From positions 51,278 through 80,134 of the forward strand of contig JAPOYU010000054.1 in NCBI GenBank assembly GCA_026706395.1: a stretch of DNA of 28,857 bases, read 5' to 3'. Below are positions 1 to 8,264 of this stretch, one piece after another. How positions within the stretch are numbered: the stretch's first letter is position 1; the number at the start of each line of letters is the position of its first letter. The notes below the pieces were generated by a model. The model was not told the DNA's origin, made no database searches, and saw nothing but the letters and a program-made list of their open reading frames with translations. This DNA is from Chloroflexota bacterium (GTDB taxonomy: Bacteria > Chloroflexota > Anaerolineae > Aggregatilineales > Phototrophicaceae). The translations under genes and the position numbers were made by a program.

Positions 1-15
1 CGAAAGTGACTTCGG

Positions 16-705
16 ATGAAACGTGGTTGGCTGCTCCCGATTGCTTTGCTCGCGGTATTTGTCCTAGGCGCGTGCTCGCCCGACATCAATCTGATCAATG
101 ATGCGATGCTGAGCGATACCAGCTTGCTGAGCGGCGAGCCCTGCGCGGCGCCCTGCTGGAACAGCATTGTGCCGGGCGAGACCCGCTATCTCGATGCCAA
201 GGCACACATCGAGAGCGACGCGCGTTACAAATTCGGCGAAGAACCTGAGCCGGAGGAGGGCAGCACGGTACGGAGCTTCAGCTTTGCCGAGGGCGAGAAT
301 CCAGCCTGCTGTCAAGTCGTCAGTCGCGATGGAGAAACGGTTTCGTCTTTCCTGTTGCAGACGGCGCCCGTCATGACATTTGGCCCAGCTTTCGACATTT
401 TTGGCGAGCCTGACTATGTCGCGGGCGAGCAGGTCAACGATGAACAAGGGTATGTGGCGCTGATCTATGCGGATCTGCCGCTGATACTGTATGTCTTTAT
501 CGCCAATCCGGCGACCGGCGATGTATCCGTTTCCAACCCGATCATCGGCACGATGTATCTGGCCGCGGAAGAAATGGACGAGTTGCTGGTATGCGCCAGC
601 TTGTATCAATGGCGCGGTTTCACGGACTTCACGGCATATTCGGAAGGTGAATCCGACTTCGTTGGCGAGGGTGTGGGGGATGAGGACCTTTGCCCAACCG
701 GTTAG
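16..705 (+). CDS. Predicted secreted lipoprotein of unknown function
   Basis: A 229-residue protein with a type II (lipoprotein) signal peptide: basic MKR start, hydrophobic stretch at about 5-17, and lipobox LGAC with the lipidated Cys at residue 20. It should be anchored on the outer face of the cytoplasmic membrane. The mature part is acidic and contains several Cys residues (CAAPCW near 43-48, CC near 98-99), which could form disulfides. I recognise no catalytic motif and no family. The ATG lies 15 nt from the window edge, so any upstream operon partner is not visible. A hairpin with a short T-run begins at its stop codon, which suggests it ends its own transcript. Export and lipidation are well supported; function is unknown. 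Confidence 0.8.
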   Translation: MKRGWLLPIALLAVFVLGACSPDINLINDAMLSDTSLLSGEPCAAPCWNSIVPGETRYLDAKAHIESDARYKFGEEPEPEEGSTVRSFSFAEGENPACCQVVSRDGETVSSFLLQTAPVMTFGPAFDIFGEPDYVAGEQVNDEQGYVALIYADLPLILYVFIANPATGDVSVSNPIIGTMYLAAEEMDELLVCASLYQWRGFTDFTAYSEGESDFVGEGVGDEDLCPTG

Positions 706-723
706 CCGCGGGCGCGGCGTTTT
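705..723 (+). terminator. Putative intrinsic terminator after the lipoprotein gene
   Basis: The stem GCCGC (705-709) pairs with GCGGC (714-718) across a GGGC loop, followed by GTTTT. The stem is short but fully GC, and the T-run is short, so termination may be partial. Read-through into the S1-domain gene, which starts 33 nt downstream, is possible. Confidence 0.45.
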
Positions 724-755
724 CCGGTCCTTTGATTTAGAGGAGCTAGAGCAAT

Positions 756-1436
756 ATGGCAGGAGAGACAGGGGCGCTTGTGATCGGCGCAGAGGTAAAG
801 GGCAAGGTCAGGCATCTCGGTTTGTACGGGGCGCTGGTCGATATTGGAACCGGGCAGGACGCCTTGCTGCATATCTCCCAGATGAGCGCGGCGCGCGCGT
901 CTGGAATCGCCGTAGAGCCGGATAGCGAGATTAGCGCCTGGGTCTACAAAACCCGTCGGGATGGCCATGTTGCTTTGACGCTGGAAAAGCCGCCGGCTGT
1001 ACCCTGGCAGACGATCAAACGCGGCAATACCTATACCGGCGAGGTCATCCGCGTGGAAGATTTTGGCGTCTTTGTCGATTTCGGCGCGGAACGCCCGGGC
1101 ATGGTTCATGTCTCTGAAATGGCTGATGGCTATGTCAAGTCGCCCGGCGATGTCGCGGCAGTTGGACAGGAAGTAGAAGTCCGCGTGATTAAGAAGAATG
1201 GCCGGCCGCGTCAGATAGATCTGTCGATGAAGTCGGTCGTGTCAGAGCTCGATACGGCGGAAGCTGAGGACGAAGAAGAAGATGTGCCTACGTCAATGGC
1301 GCAGGCCTTCCAACGCGCGATGCGGCAGGACGATGCCGCTGACGAGAATGCGAACCTTCAGCTGGCGGCGCAAAGCAACCATCGCCAGAAGCAGGAAGAG
1401 ATTCTGGCCCGTACCTTGCGACAGGCGCAGACCTGA
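756..1436 (+). CDS. Two-S1-domain RNA-binding protein
   Basis: A 226-residue cytoplasmic protein with two consecutive S1 (OB-fold) domains at about 8-75 and 87-157. Both show typical S1 signatures: GKVRHLGLYGALVDIG followed by LLHISQM, and GEVIRVEDFGVFVDFG followed by GMVHVSEM. The C-terminal third (about 160-226) is acidic and Gln/Ala-rich and probably disordered or helical. S1 repeats bind single-stranded RNA, so a role with mRNA or the ribosome is likely, comparable to short S1 proteins such as YugI/GSP13. It is too short to be full ribosomal protein S1, which usually has four to six repeats. The ATG is chosen for the AGGAG at 741-745, 10 nt upstream. It is followed by a terminator that overlaps the 3' end of the convergent VKOR gene. 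Confidence 0.85.
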   Translation: MAGETGALVIGAEVKGKVRHLGLYGALVDIGTGQDALLHISQMSAARASGIAVEPDSEISAWVYKTRRDGHVALTLEKPPAVPWQTIKRGNTYTGEVIRVEDFGVFVDFGAERPGMVHVSEMADGYVKSPGDVAAVGQEVEVRVIKKNGRPRQIDLSMKSVVSELDTAEAEDEEEDVPTSMAQAFQRAMRQDDAADENANLQLAAQSNHRQKQEEILARTLRQAQT

Positions 1437-1470
1437 GATTTATTTTGCAAGACCGTCACGTTAATGGACG

Positions 1471-1497
1471 AGGGTAGCGCTTACCCGACCCTTTTTT
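1471..1497 (+). terminator. Intrinsic terminator of the S1-domain gene
   Basis: GGGTA (1472-1476) pairs with TACCC (1482-1486). Alternatively AGGGT (1471-1475) pairs with ACCCT (1488-1492), which sits directly against a run of six T at 1492-1497. It faces the plus strand and overlaps the last codons of the convergent minus-strand VKOR gene. Confidence 0.7.
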
Positions 1498-1993
1498 CAT
1501 GCGATTCGCTCGGTCCGTGGTCGACCGTTTCCCGGTAGACTCGATAAACGATCGTGAGAAAGAGCAGGGTGAAGTTCGCCTCGTGCGTCAGGCACCAGGG
1601 ACAAGCCGCCTGCAGCAGGCCGAATTGCACGTAGACCAGCCACATCGAGAATAACCAGGCGAACAAGCCAAGGCCAAAGACGGCGAGTCCGCCATATTGG
1701 CGCAGCGCCGGGTGCCGCTCCTCCAGCGCCAGGATCAGCCCGATGATGATGTAAACGGTGAATCCGAGGTAAGCGATCGGGATGCCGGCCAACTCGGAAT
1801 ACTGGCTGTTCAGCACGACATCACAGTTGAAAGGACCGGATTGGACGCAGACCGCCGGCGCATCGGCCAGCTTCAGGTAACTGAGATAACCGGCGACAAA
1901 AAGACCGACGAAAACCAGCAGGAACTGGAATCGCCGCAAGGCCGGATGGCTTGCCCCGCTATTGCTGATCGAATGGCTGGCGTCTGGGTTCAT
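1481..1993 (-). CDS. VKOR-family quinone-linked disulfide oxidoreductase
   Basis: A 170-residue integral membrane protein with four hydrophobic segments (about 23-42, 72-90, 100-122, 138-152). The VKOR cysteine set is intact: C49 and C57 in the loop after the first helix, and the active-site C131-P-W-C134 near the start of the last helix. Bacterial VKORs reoxidise periplasmic thiol oxidases (DsbA or thioredoxin-like) and pass electrons to quinone. This copy lacks the fused thioredoxin domain found in some homologues, so its partner is elsewhere. An upstream in-frame GTG at 2023 would overlap moeA but has no Shine-Dalgarno. The ATG at 1993 has AGAGGAG 3 nt upstream (1997-2003) and lies 16 nt after the moeA stop, so it is preferred. 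It is probably cotranscribed with moeA. Confidence 0.88.
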   Translation of the reverse strand: MNPDASHSISNSGASHPALRRFQFLLVFVGLFVAGYLSYLKLADAPAVCVQSGPFNCDVVLNSQYSELAGIPIAYLGFTVYIIIGLILALEERHPALRQYGGLAVFGLGLFAWLFSMWLVYVQFGLLQAACPWCLTHEANFTLLFLTIVYRVYRETVDHGPSESHEKRVG

Positions 1994-2009
1994 CGGCTCC
2001 TCTGGTGAT

Positions 2010-3257
2010 TCAATCGAGGTCACGCAACAGAAGGACGGACAGTTCCTCGCCGGCGGGAATATGGGTTAAGCCTTCCGGGATCACCGCGAGGCCGTCAGCC
2101 AGGACCATCGACATCAGGGCGCCCGAACTCTGGATGCCGGTAGAGCGCGCGATAAGGCGCTCCTGCTCGCGCGATAGCGTGACGCGGTTGTAACTGCGGC
2201 GCCCATCCGATTTCATTTCGTCAGCGATGGTCGCTGTGACGATGCGCGGCTTGCTCTTGCGCCCGGCGATTTTCTCCAGGGCCGGGCGGACAAGGACTTC
2301 GTAGGTCACCATCGTCGAGACGGGGTTGCCCGGCAGACCGAAGAAGGGAATTCCCTGAATCGTACCGTAGGCGAGTGGTTTGCCCGGACGCATGTTGATG
2401 CGCCAAAAGTCGATATCGCCGAGCTCGTCCATGACCACCTTGACGAGATCCGCCGCGCCGACCGATACACCAGCCGTACTGATGATCATGTCCGGATTGA
2501 TCTCCAGGGCGCGGCGATACAGCGCGCGAATGGACTCCAAACTGTCCTTGGCGATCGGCAGCCGTATGGGGACGCCGCCGGACTTGCGGATGAGCGCGGC
2601 GAGGGTGTAACTGTTCGTATCGCGTATCAATCCGGGCTCAAGGGGCTGGTGCGCGTCTACCAGTTCATCGCCACTGCTGAGTATGACGACTTTCGGCTGG
2701 CGGATGACACTTGGTTTGGCGCAGCCGATGCCGGCCAGCATGCCGATTTCCGCCGGACCAATGACGGCGCCAGCCCTCATGATGGTTTCGCCCGCCTTGA
2801 TGTTTTCGCCGGCAAGGCGGATGTTGTCGCCGCAATCCAGGCTGCGGAAGAGGCGCACCTGGTCGGGCAGAGGGCTGTCTTCGCCCTTGCTCCAGTCATC
2901 ATCGGTGTCCTCGACCGGGATGACGGCACTGGCGCCGGGCGGGATTGGCGCGCCGGTCATGATGCGGGCGGCGCTGCCTCGCTCCAGCATACCGGTTGGC
3001 GCTTCCCCGGCGAGGATATCCATGCTCACGCTGAGCGTCACTGGATGCTCTCGGCTGCTTCCCGCGCTGTCCTCGTAGTGAATGGCGTAGCCGTCCATGG
3101 CTGAGTTGTCGAAGGGCGGCAGGTCAATGGGTGAGACGATGTCCTCAGCGAGCACGCGATCGAGCGCATCGGGCAGGGAGACGGTCTCTGCCGGCAGGGT
3201 CTGCAGATCAGTGAGGATCTTGGATTTAGCTGTATCGACATTGAGCAAGGGCGCCAA
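2010..3257 (-). CDS. moeA: Molybdopterin molybdenumtransferase MoeA
   Basis: MoeA inserts molybdate into adenylylated molybdopterin in the last step of molybdenum-cofactor synthesis, in the cytoplasm. With the start chosen here it is 415 residues, normal for the family. Visible signatures are PPFDNSAMDGYA at about 48-59, MTGAPIPPGASAVIPVEDT in the N-terminal half, ILSSGDEL and ISTAGVSVG in the central MoCF-binding fold, and FGLPGNPVSTMVTYE near the C-terminal domain. Translation could begin at a TTG at 3281, but AGGAGG at 3264-3269 lies 6 nt before a TTG at 3257, giving MAPLLNVDT, which is much better supported. The VKOR gene follows after 16 nt. The gene is divergent from rpoC. Other cofactor genes (moaC, moaD-moaE) lie about 20 kb away in this window. 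Confidence 0.95.
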   Translation of the reverse strand: MAPLLNVDTAKSKILTDLQTLPAETVSLPDALDRVLAEDIVSPIDLPPFDNSAMDGYAIHYEDSAGSSREHPVTLSVSMDILAGEAPTGMLERGSAARIMTGAPIPPGASAVIPVEDTDDDWSKGEDSPLPDQVRLFRSLDCGDNIRLAGENIKAGETIMRAGAVIGPAEIGMLAGIGCAKPSVIRQPKVVILSSGDELVDAHQPLEPGLIRDTNSYTLAALIRKSGGVPIRLPIAKDSLESIRALYRRALEINPDMIISTAGVSVGAADLVKVVMDELGDIDFWRINMRPGKPLAYGTIQGIPFFGLPGNPVSTMVTYEVLVRPALEKIAGRKSKPRIVTATIADEMKSDGRRSYNRVTLSREQERLIARSTGIQSSGALMSMVLADGLAVIPEGLTHIPAGEELSVLLLRDLD

Positions 3258-3290
3258 GGTTTTCCTCCTGCGAGATCGCAAAACGCGGCA

Positions 3291-3296
3291 ATTATA
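3291..3296 (-). promoter_or_regulatory. -10 box of the moeA promoter
   Basis: TATAAT reads on the minus strand 34 nt before the TTG start of moeA. No good -35 hexamer is found 16-18 nt upstream. A transcript from here would have a leader of about 25-30 nt containing the AGGAGG, which also rules out a much longer MoeA N-terminus. Confidence 0.5.
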
Positions 3297-3387
3297 ACAT
3301 AGTCGTTGACGCTGCTTGATACTGTTTTCCCCAAGAGCGTATGGAAACCGCAGGAATCCGGCACCCTGCTGTCGTCTGCGATTTGCC

Positions 3388-3417
3388 TTGACAAATCTCG
3401 CGCGGGCGTCGTATAAT
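3388..3417 (+). promoter_or_regulatory. Strong sigma70-type promoter upstream of rpoC
   Basis: A perfect -35 TTGACA (3388-3393) and perfect -10 TATAAT (3412-3417) are separated by 18 nt. The expected transcription start is around 3423-3425. It is the best promoter match in the window and gives rpoC a leader of about 150 nt. Confidence 0.85.
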
Positions 3418-3427
3418 GCCTTAGTCT

Positions 3428-3475
3428 ATGAAAATCGCGGAGATATCACAGTTGGTCGAGGCGCAGGTCTTGTAG
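3428..3475 (+). CDS. Possible 15-codon leader peptide ahead of rpoC
   Basis: The ORF encodes MKIAEISQLVEAQVL and stops at TAG (3473-3475). Its ATG lies only about 4 nt after the predicted transcription start, so it would be read as a near-leaderless ORF with no Shine-Dalgarno. Its last codons form the 5' arm of the terminator hairpin and its stop lies in the hairpin loop, so a translating ribosome would prevent the hairpin from forming. The geometry resembles an attenuator leader peptide. No run of one regulatory codon is seen. A chance ORF of this length is quite possible. Confidence 0.3.
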   Translation: MKIAEISQLVEAQVL

Positions 3476-3490
3476 TACCTGACGCCTTTT
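3459..3490 (+). terminator. Intrinsic terminator/attenuator in the rpoC leader
   Basis: AGGCG (3459-3463) pairs with CGCCT (3483-3487) and CAGGT (3464-3468) pairs with ACCTG (3477-3481). A3482 is a single bulge and the loop is 8 nt (3469-3476). Four T (3487-3490) follow directly. It lies about 65 nt after the predicted transcription start and about 90 nt before rpoC, with no gene between. It would therefore either attenuate rpoC or end a short leader RNA. Confidence 0.65.
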
Positions 3491-3577
3491 AATCATCTAT
3501 GGTGATCATAACGCGCACATTTCAATTGTTCTTCAGCACTTTCATGTACAGCATCATAGCGCATAGGAGGTTACGCC

Positions 3578-6500
3578 TTGGAGGCGAAAGACTTTAGCGC
3601 ATTGCGTATCAGCCTGGCTTCGCCGGAGCAGATCCGTTCCTGGTCTTATGGTGAAGTGACGAAACCCGAAACAATCAATTATCGGCGGCTGCGTCCGGAA
3701 ATGGACGGCCTGTTCTGCGAGCGCATTTTCGGTCCCACGCGGGACTGGCAATGCTACTGCGGCAAGTACAAGAACATCCGTTATCGCGGCATTATCTGCG
3801 ACAAGTGCGGCGTTGAAGTGACGCGTTCTTCGGTTCGGCGCGAACGGATGGGGCATATCGAATTGGCGGCGCCGGTCGCTCATGTTTGGTATACGCGGCG
3901 GGTGCCGAGTTACCTGGGGCTGCTGCTTGATGTCAGCCGGCGCAACCTGGATCGCGTACTCTATTTCGCCCAATACGTCATCACAACCGTTGATGAAGAC
4001 GCGCGCGGCAAGGCGATTGCCCGCATAGAAAAGGAGCTCCAACTCAAGGAGGAGGAACTCTCCGGCGCCATTGACGAACAGATGTCGGAACTGCGCGACC
4101 GCCGCGAGGAACGCGCCGCACAATTCGATGAGCAAGTCAAAACGGTTCGCGAGCACTACGATGCCGAGCTGGCCCGGCTGAGCGATGAAGTTATGAGCGA
4201 GGCGCAAGCCGCGCAGACCCGCGTTGAGTCTTTGCTCGGTGAAAAAGCTGGAGAAAAGATCGTCCTGAAATCGACATCGGCGGTAGTGGTCGCCAAGGGC
4301 GAAGCGATAACCAATGATCACATTTCCAAGATTCAGGAATTGGTCAATGAACACCTGAGCGCGCTGCAGGGCGAGATTGAAGCGTTGACCAAGGAAGAAA
4401 TCGGGAAGATAAGCGGCGAAATCGAATCGGCGAATGTCGATGTTGACAGCTCGATGGACGAACAATTGCAGGAGCTGGAAGAGCGCGTCGAAGCCATGCG
4501 CGCCAGCGCCGAAAAGCAAATCAAGGAATTGGAAAGCCTGCAAGTTCTTCAGTTTCTGGGTGAAGGCCGCTATCGGGAACTGAAAGGCAAGTTTGGCAAT
4601 GTCTTTCAGGCGAACATGGGCGCCGAAGCCTTCTACGAGATTTTGAGCAACCTCAACCTGGCGCGACTGTCGGAAGAGCTGTGGCACGAGGTGCGCACAT
4701 CAAGATCCAAGCAGCGGCGGCGCAAGGCGACCAAGCGGCTGCGTGTGGTCGAGAGCTTGCGCAGCAGCCGTATGACAGTCATTGACCGGGACGAGACGAA
4801 ACAGGAGAACGAGCCCAACGGCAATCGTCCTGAATGGATGATATTGACCGTTCTGCCTGTGATTCCGCCTGACCTGCGACCGATGGTGCAGCTTGATGGC
4901 GGGCGCTTCGCCACCAGTGATCTCAACGATCTGTACCGCCGTGTTATCAACCGCAACAATCGGCTGAAGCACCTGCTTGATCTGGGCGCGCCCGACGTCA
5001 TCGTGCGTAACGAGAAGCGCATGCTGCAAGAAGCGGTCGACAGCCTGATCGACAACAGCCAACGCGGCAAGGCGCTGAGCCGGCGCGGACGGCGCGAACT
5101 GAAATCGCTTAGCGATATGCTGAAGGGCAAGAAGGGGCGCTTCCGCCGCAACTTGCTGGGCAAACGCGTCGATTATTCGGGCCGCTCCGTGATTGTCATT
5201 GGTCCCAAGCTGAAGTTGCATCAATGCGGCTTGCCCAAGACTATGGCGCTGGAGCTGTATCGGCCCTTCGTTATCAGCAAGCTCGTGGAATACAACTACG
5301 CGAGCAACGTCAAGGGCGCCAAACGCATCATCGAGCGCGAGCGGCCCGAAGTTTGGGAGGTGCTTGAGGAAGTCATTCGTGAGCGTCCGGTGCTGCTGAA
5401 CCGCGCGCCGACCTTGCATCGCTTGGGCATTCAGGCTTTTGAACCGCTGCTGGTGGAGGGCAAGGCGATTCAGATTCATCCGCTTGTGTGCTCGGCATTC
5501 AACGCCGACTTCGATGGCGACCAAATGGCGGTGCATGTGCCCTTGAGCGAGCAAGCCGTCAAAGAAGCGCGTGAGCTCATGCTTAGCACGCGCAACTTGT
5601 TGAAGCCCTCGGATGGCGCGCCGATAGTGGGACCCTCGAAGGACATGGTGTTGGGGAATTACTATCTGACGATGGATCCAACCGTGGAGATCGTGGCGCT
5701 GAATTCACGCGCCGACGAATTCCGCGCTGAGGGCAACTTGTATTCCGGTACATACAAGGTCGGCATCGCTTTCCGCTCCAACGGATATTATTACGCGCAG
5801 TTCCGCAATGTGCCGAACAGCCAACTTTATCTGGATGAAACGGCGCCGGATGAGAACGGCCGGCCGCAGGTGGTGAAGTCCGCGGTCGATTGCACGGTTG
5901 AAGCGCTGCTCAGCGGGGAAGTCGACTGCATGCTGGCGAACGCCTACGAGGCGCGGAAATACTTGCGGGCCAAGGGCTTGGAAGATCAGCTTCAGATCAC
6001 CAACTTGCACGAGCGGCGCGTCGTTGTTGATATGGATGAGGTGGAGTATCTCTATCGGCTTGGTTTGGTAAATCTGCATACGCCCATCTTGCTCGGCAAC
6101 GTCTACGACAAGCTGGAGCCGCAAGAGGAACCGGAGATTTGTACGATTGGTCGCGCAATCTTCAATCGCATTCTTCCCGACGAGATGCGCTTCGTTCAGG
6201 AGACGTTGGGCAAACGCGGATTGCAGAATCTGGTGGCGCGCTGCTACCAGGTCATCGGCGGGGAACGAACGACTGAAGTTGTGGATGCGATCAAGAACTA
6301 TGGCTTCCACTACGCCACAATATCGGGGACGACCATCGCCGTAAGCGACCTGGAGATTCCGGACGAGCGCGCGGAGATACTGCGGCAAGCGGAAGACGTG
6401 GTGACTCGGGCTGAGCGTGACTTCCGCCGCGGTTTGATGACGGAAGAAGAGCGCTACCAGATTACCATTGACGAGTGGAATCGCGCCAAGGATTACCTGC

Positions 6501-8194
6501 AAGAGCACATTCAGGACACGCTTGATCCCTATGGACCGATCGCGATCATGGCGCTATCCGGCTCGACCAAAGGCGGCTTTGGACCGATCACTCAATTGGC
6601 CGGCATGCGCGGGCTGATGGCGGACCCGTCCGGTCGCATCATCGACTTGCCCATCCGCAGTCATTTCCGCGGCGGCCTGAACGCGCTGGAATACTTCATC
6701 TCGACGCACGGCGCGCGCAAAGGCTTGGCCGATACCGCTCTTCGTACAGCGGATGCCGGTTATTTGACGCGCCGATTGGTCGATGTCGCTCAGGACATGA
6801 TCGTCAACCGCTGGGATTGCAATACCCATCGGGGGCTGAAGGTCCGGCGCTCCGATGATATTGCGGGACAGACCATTGAGGAGCGGATCGTCGGGCGCTG
6901 CTCGGCCGAAGATATTGTCGAACCGGAGAGTGGTGAACTGCTGGTGGCGCGCAATGAAATAATCGATGAAGAAGTCGCCAGCAAGATTCAAAACTCCGCT
7001 CTGGAAGTTGTCGAGGTGCGCAGCCCGCTGACCTGTGATTTGATCCATGGCGTTTGCGCGCTCTGCTACGGACGCGACCTCGGCACAGGCGATATGGTCA
7101 ATATCGGCGCGGCTGTCGGGATTATCGCAGCGCAGTCTATCGGCGAGCCCGGTACGCAGTTGACCTTGCGCACCTTCCATAGTGGCGGCACCGCGGAAGT
7201 GCGCGATATCACTAGCGGTCTGCCGCGCGTTGAAGAGCTGTTCGAGGCGCGGCGCGTGCCAAAGGGCCAAGCCGTATTGACTGAAATTGGGGGCATTCTG
7301 CGCTTGACGGAGCGTGAAGACGGCGCACGCATCGCTACCGTTATCGACAGTCATGTAGAGAGTGATGTCCACGTCGTGCCTGAAGACTGGGAGATCATGG
7401 TCGAGGCCGGCAAGGAAGTCAAAAAGGGCGCGGTCATAGCCAAAAACGGCGAGAATGAGCTGTACGCGGAGATTGCTGGCGAAACGCACATTGAAGATCA
7501 CACCGTTTACATTCGCCATGAAGACAGCACGGAGTGGCAAGAAGAGATCCCAGCGAATGCCCGTCTGCGCAAGAACATCTATGATGGCATGACGGTCCTG
7601 CCGGGCGAGCAGCTCACGGAAGGCTCAAAGAATCCGCATCATATTCTGCGTGTTGCCGGCGCGGAAAATACGCAGCTGTACCTGCTGAGCGAGATTCAGG
7701 ATGTTTACCGCAGCCAGGGCGTGCCTATCGCCGACAAGCATTTCGAGACGGTCATCCGCAAGATGATGTGCAAGGTGCAAATCACCGAGAGCGGCGATAG
7801 CGATTTGCTGCCGGGCGAGCTGATTGATCAACTGGAGTTGAAACAGATCAATCAGGACCTGCTCGCCGACGACAAGCAGATTTGCAAAGGGGCGCCGGTC
7901 TTGCTTGGCATCACCAAGGCGGCGCTCAGCACGGAGAGTTATCTATCGGCGGCCAGTTTCCAGCACACGATCAAGGTGCTGGCCGGGGCGGCGATTGAGG
8001 GTCAGGTCGATCCGCTGCATGGTTTGAAGGAGAATGTGATCATCGGCAAGCTGATACCGGCGGGGACCGGTTTCCACGCCTATCACGATCGTGAGGCGAT
8101 CGCGCCGGCGATCACGCTCGAAGCGCAAGGCGCGCTGGACTTTGATGAAGTCGGCGATCAAGACGACTTTGAGAACATGCTGAGCGAAATATAA
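3578..8194 (+). CDS. rpoC: RNA polymerase beta' subunit
   Basis: RpoC forms the clamp, catalytic centre and trigger loop of RNA polymerase. All landmarks are present in 1538 residues: N-terminal zinc site C59, C61, C74, C77; catalytic NADFDGD with Asp 644, 646 and 648; second zinc site C1081, C1153, C1160, C1163; and the [18 protein letters not shown] bridge/trigger region. Relative to E. coli beta' there is an extra Glu/Lys-rich, coiled-coil-like segment at about 140-325, and the large trigger-loop insertion of proteobacteria is absent. The start is a TTG with AGGAGG (3565-3570) 7 nt upstream. rpoB is not adjacent: the upstream neighbour is divergent moeA, and rpoC appears to have its own promoter and leader. 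A terminator follows at 8220-8249. Confidence 0.99.
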   Translation: MEAKDFSALRISLASPEQIRSWSYGEVTKPETINYRRLRPEMDGLFCERIFGPTRDWQCYCGKYKNIRYRGIICDKCGVEVTRSSVRRERMGHIELAAPVAHVWYTRRVPSYLGLLLDVSRRNLDRVLYFAQYVITTVDEDARGKAIARIEKELQLKEEELSGAIDEQMSELRDRREERAAQFDEQVKTVREHYDAELARLSDEVMSEAQAAQTRVESLLGEKAGEKIVLKSTSAVVVAKGEAITNDHISKIQELVNEHLSALQGEIEALTKEEIGKISGEIESANVDVDSSMDEQLQELEERVEAMRASAEKQIKELESLQVLQFLGEGRYRELKGKFGNVFQANMGAEAFYEILSNLNLARLSEELWHEVRTSRSKQRRRKATKRLRVVESLRSSRMTVIDRDETKQENEPNGNRPEWMILTVLPVIPPDLRPMVQLDGGRFATSDLNDLYRRVINRNNRLKHLLDLGAPDVIVRNEKRMLQEAVDSLIDNSQRGKALSRRGRRELKSLSDMLKGKKGRFRRNLLGKRVDYSGRSVIVIGPKLKLHQCGLPKTMALELYRPFVISKLVEYNYASNVKGAKRIIERERPEVWEVLEEVIRERPVLLNRAPTLHRLGIQAFEPLLVEGKAIQIHPLVCSAFNADFDGDQMAVHVPLSEQAVKEARELMLSTRNLLKPSDGAPIVGPSKDMVLGNYYLTMDPTVEIVALNSRADEFRAEGNLYSGTYKVGIAFRSNGYYYAQFRNVPNSQLYLDETAPDENGRPQVVKSAVDCTVEALLSGEVDCMLANAYEARKYLRAKGLEDQLQITNLHERRVVVDMDEVEYLYRLGLVNLHTPILLGNVYDKLEPQEEPEICTIGRAIFNRILPDEMRFVQETLGKRGLQNLVARCYQVIGGERTTEVVDAIKNYGFHYATISGTTIAVSDLEIPDERAEILRQAEDVVTRAERDFRRGLMTEEERYQITIDEWNRAKDYLQEHIQDTLDPYGPIAIMALSGSTKGGFGPITQLAGMRGLMADPSGRIIDLPIRSHFRGGLNALEYFISTHGARKGLADTALRTADAGYLTRRLVDVAQDMIVNRWDCNTHRGLKVRRSDDIAGQTIEERIVGRCSAEDIVEPESGELLVARNEIIDEEVASKIQNSALEVVEVRSPLTCDLIHGVCALCYGRDLGTGDMVNIGAAVGIIAAQSIGEPGTQLTLRTFHSGGTAEVRDITSGLPRVEELFEARRVPKGQAVLTEIGGILRLTEREDGARIATVIDSHVESDVHVVPEDWEIMVEAGKEVKKGAVIAKNGENELYAEIAGETHIEDHTVYIRHEDSTEWQEEIPANARLRKNIYDGMTVLPGEQLTEGSKNPHHILRVAGAENTQLYLLSEIQDVYRSQGVPIADKHFETVIRKMMCKVQITESGDSDLLPGELIDQLELKQINQDLLADDKQICKGAPVLLGITKAALSTESYLSAASFQHTIKVLAGAAIEGQVDPLHGLKENVIIGKLIPAGTGFHAYHDREAIAPAITLEAQGALDFDEVGDQDDFENMLSEI

Positions 8195-8219
8195 CCGCCT
8201 CAGTAACTCCAAGAAATAG

Positions 8220-8249
8220 CGCGGGCTGCCACATCGGAGCTCGCGTTTT
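8220..8249 (+). terminator. rpoC intrinsic terminator
   Basis: CGCGGGCT (8220-8227) pairs with AGCTCGCG (8238-8245) through 8 bp including one G-T pair. The loop is 10 nt and TTTT follows at 8246-8249. It lies 26 nt after the rpoC stop and just before the convergent hydrolase gene ends. Confidence 0.8.
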
Positions 8250-8264
8250 CATTTGTTGTCGCAA

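Noticed and set aside
3554..4687. Long open frame on the strand opposite rpoC (also 5705-6508 and 6554-7540)
   Set aside because: These are antisense shadows caused by rpoC codon bias; they have no recognisable domains or ribosome-binding sites.
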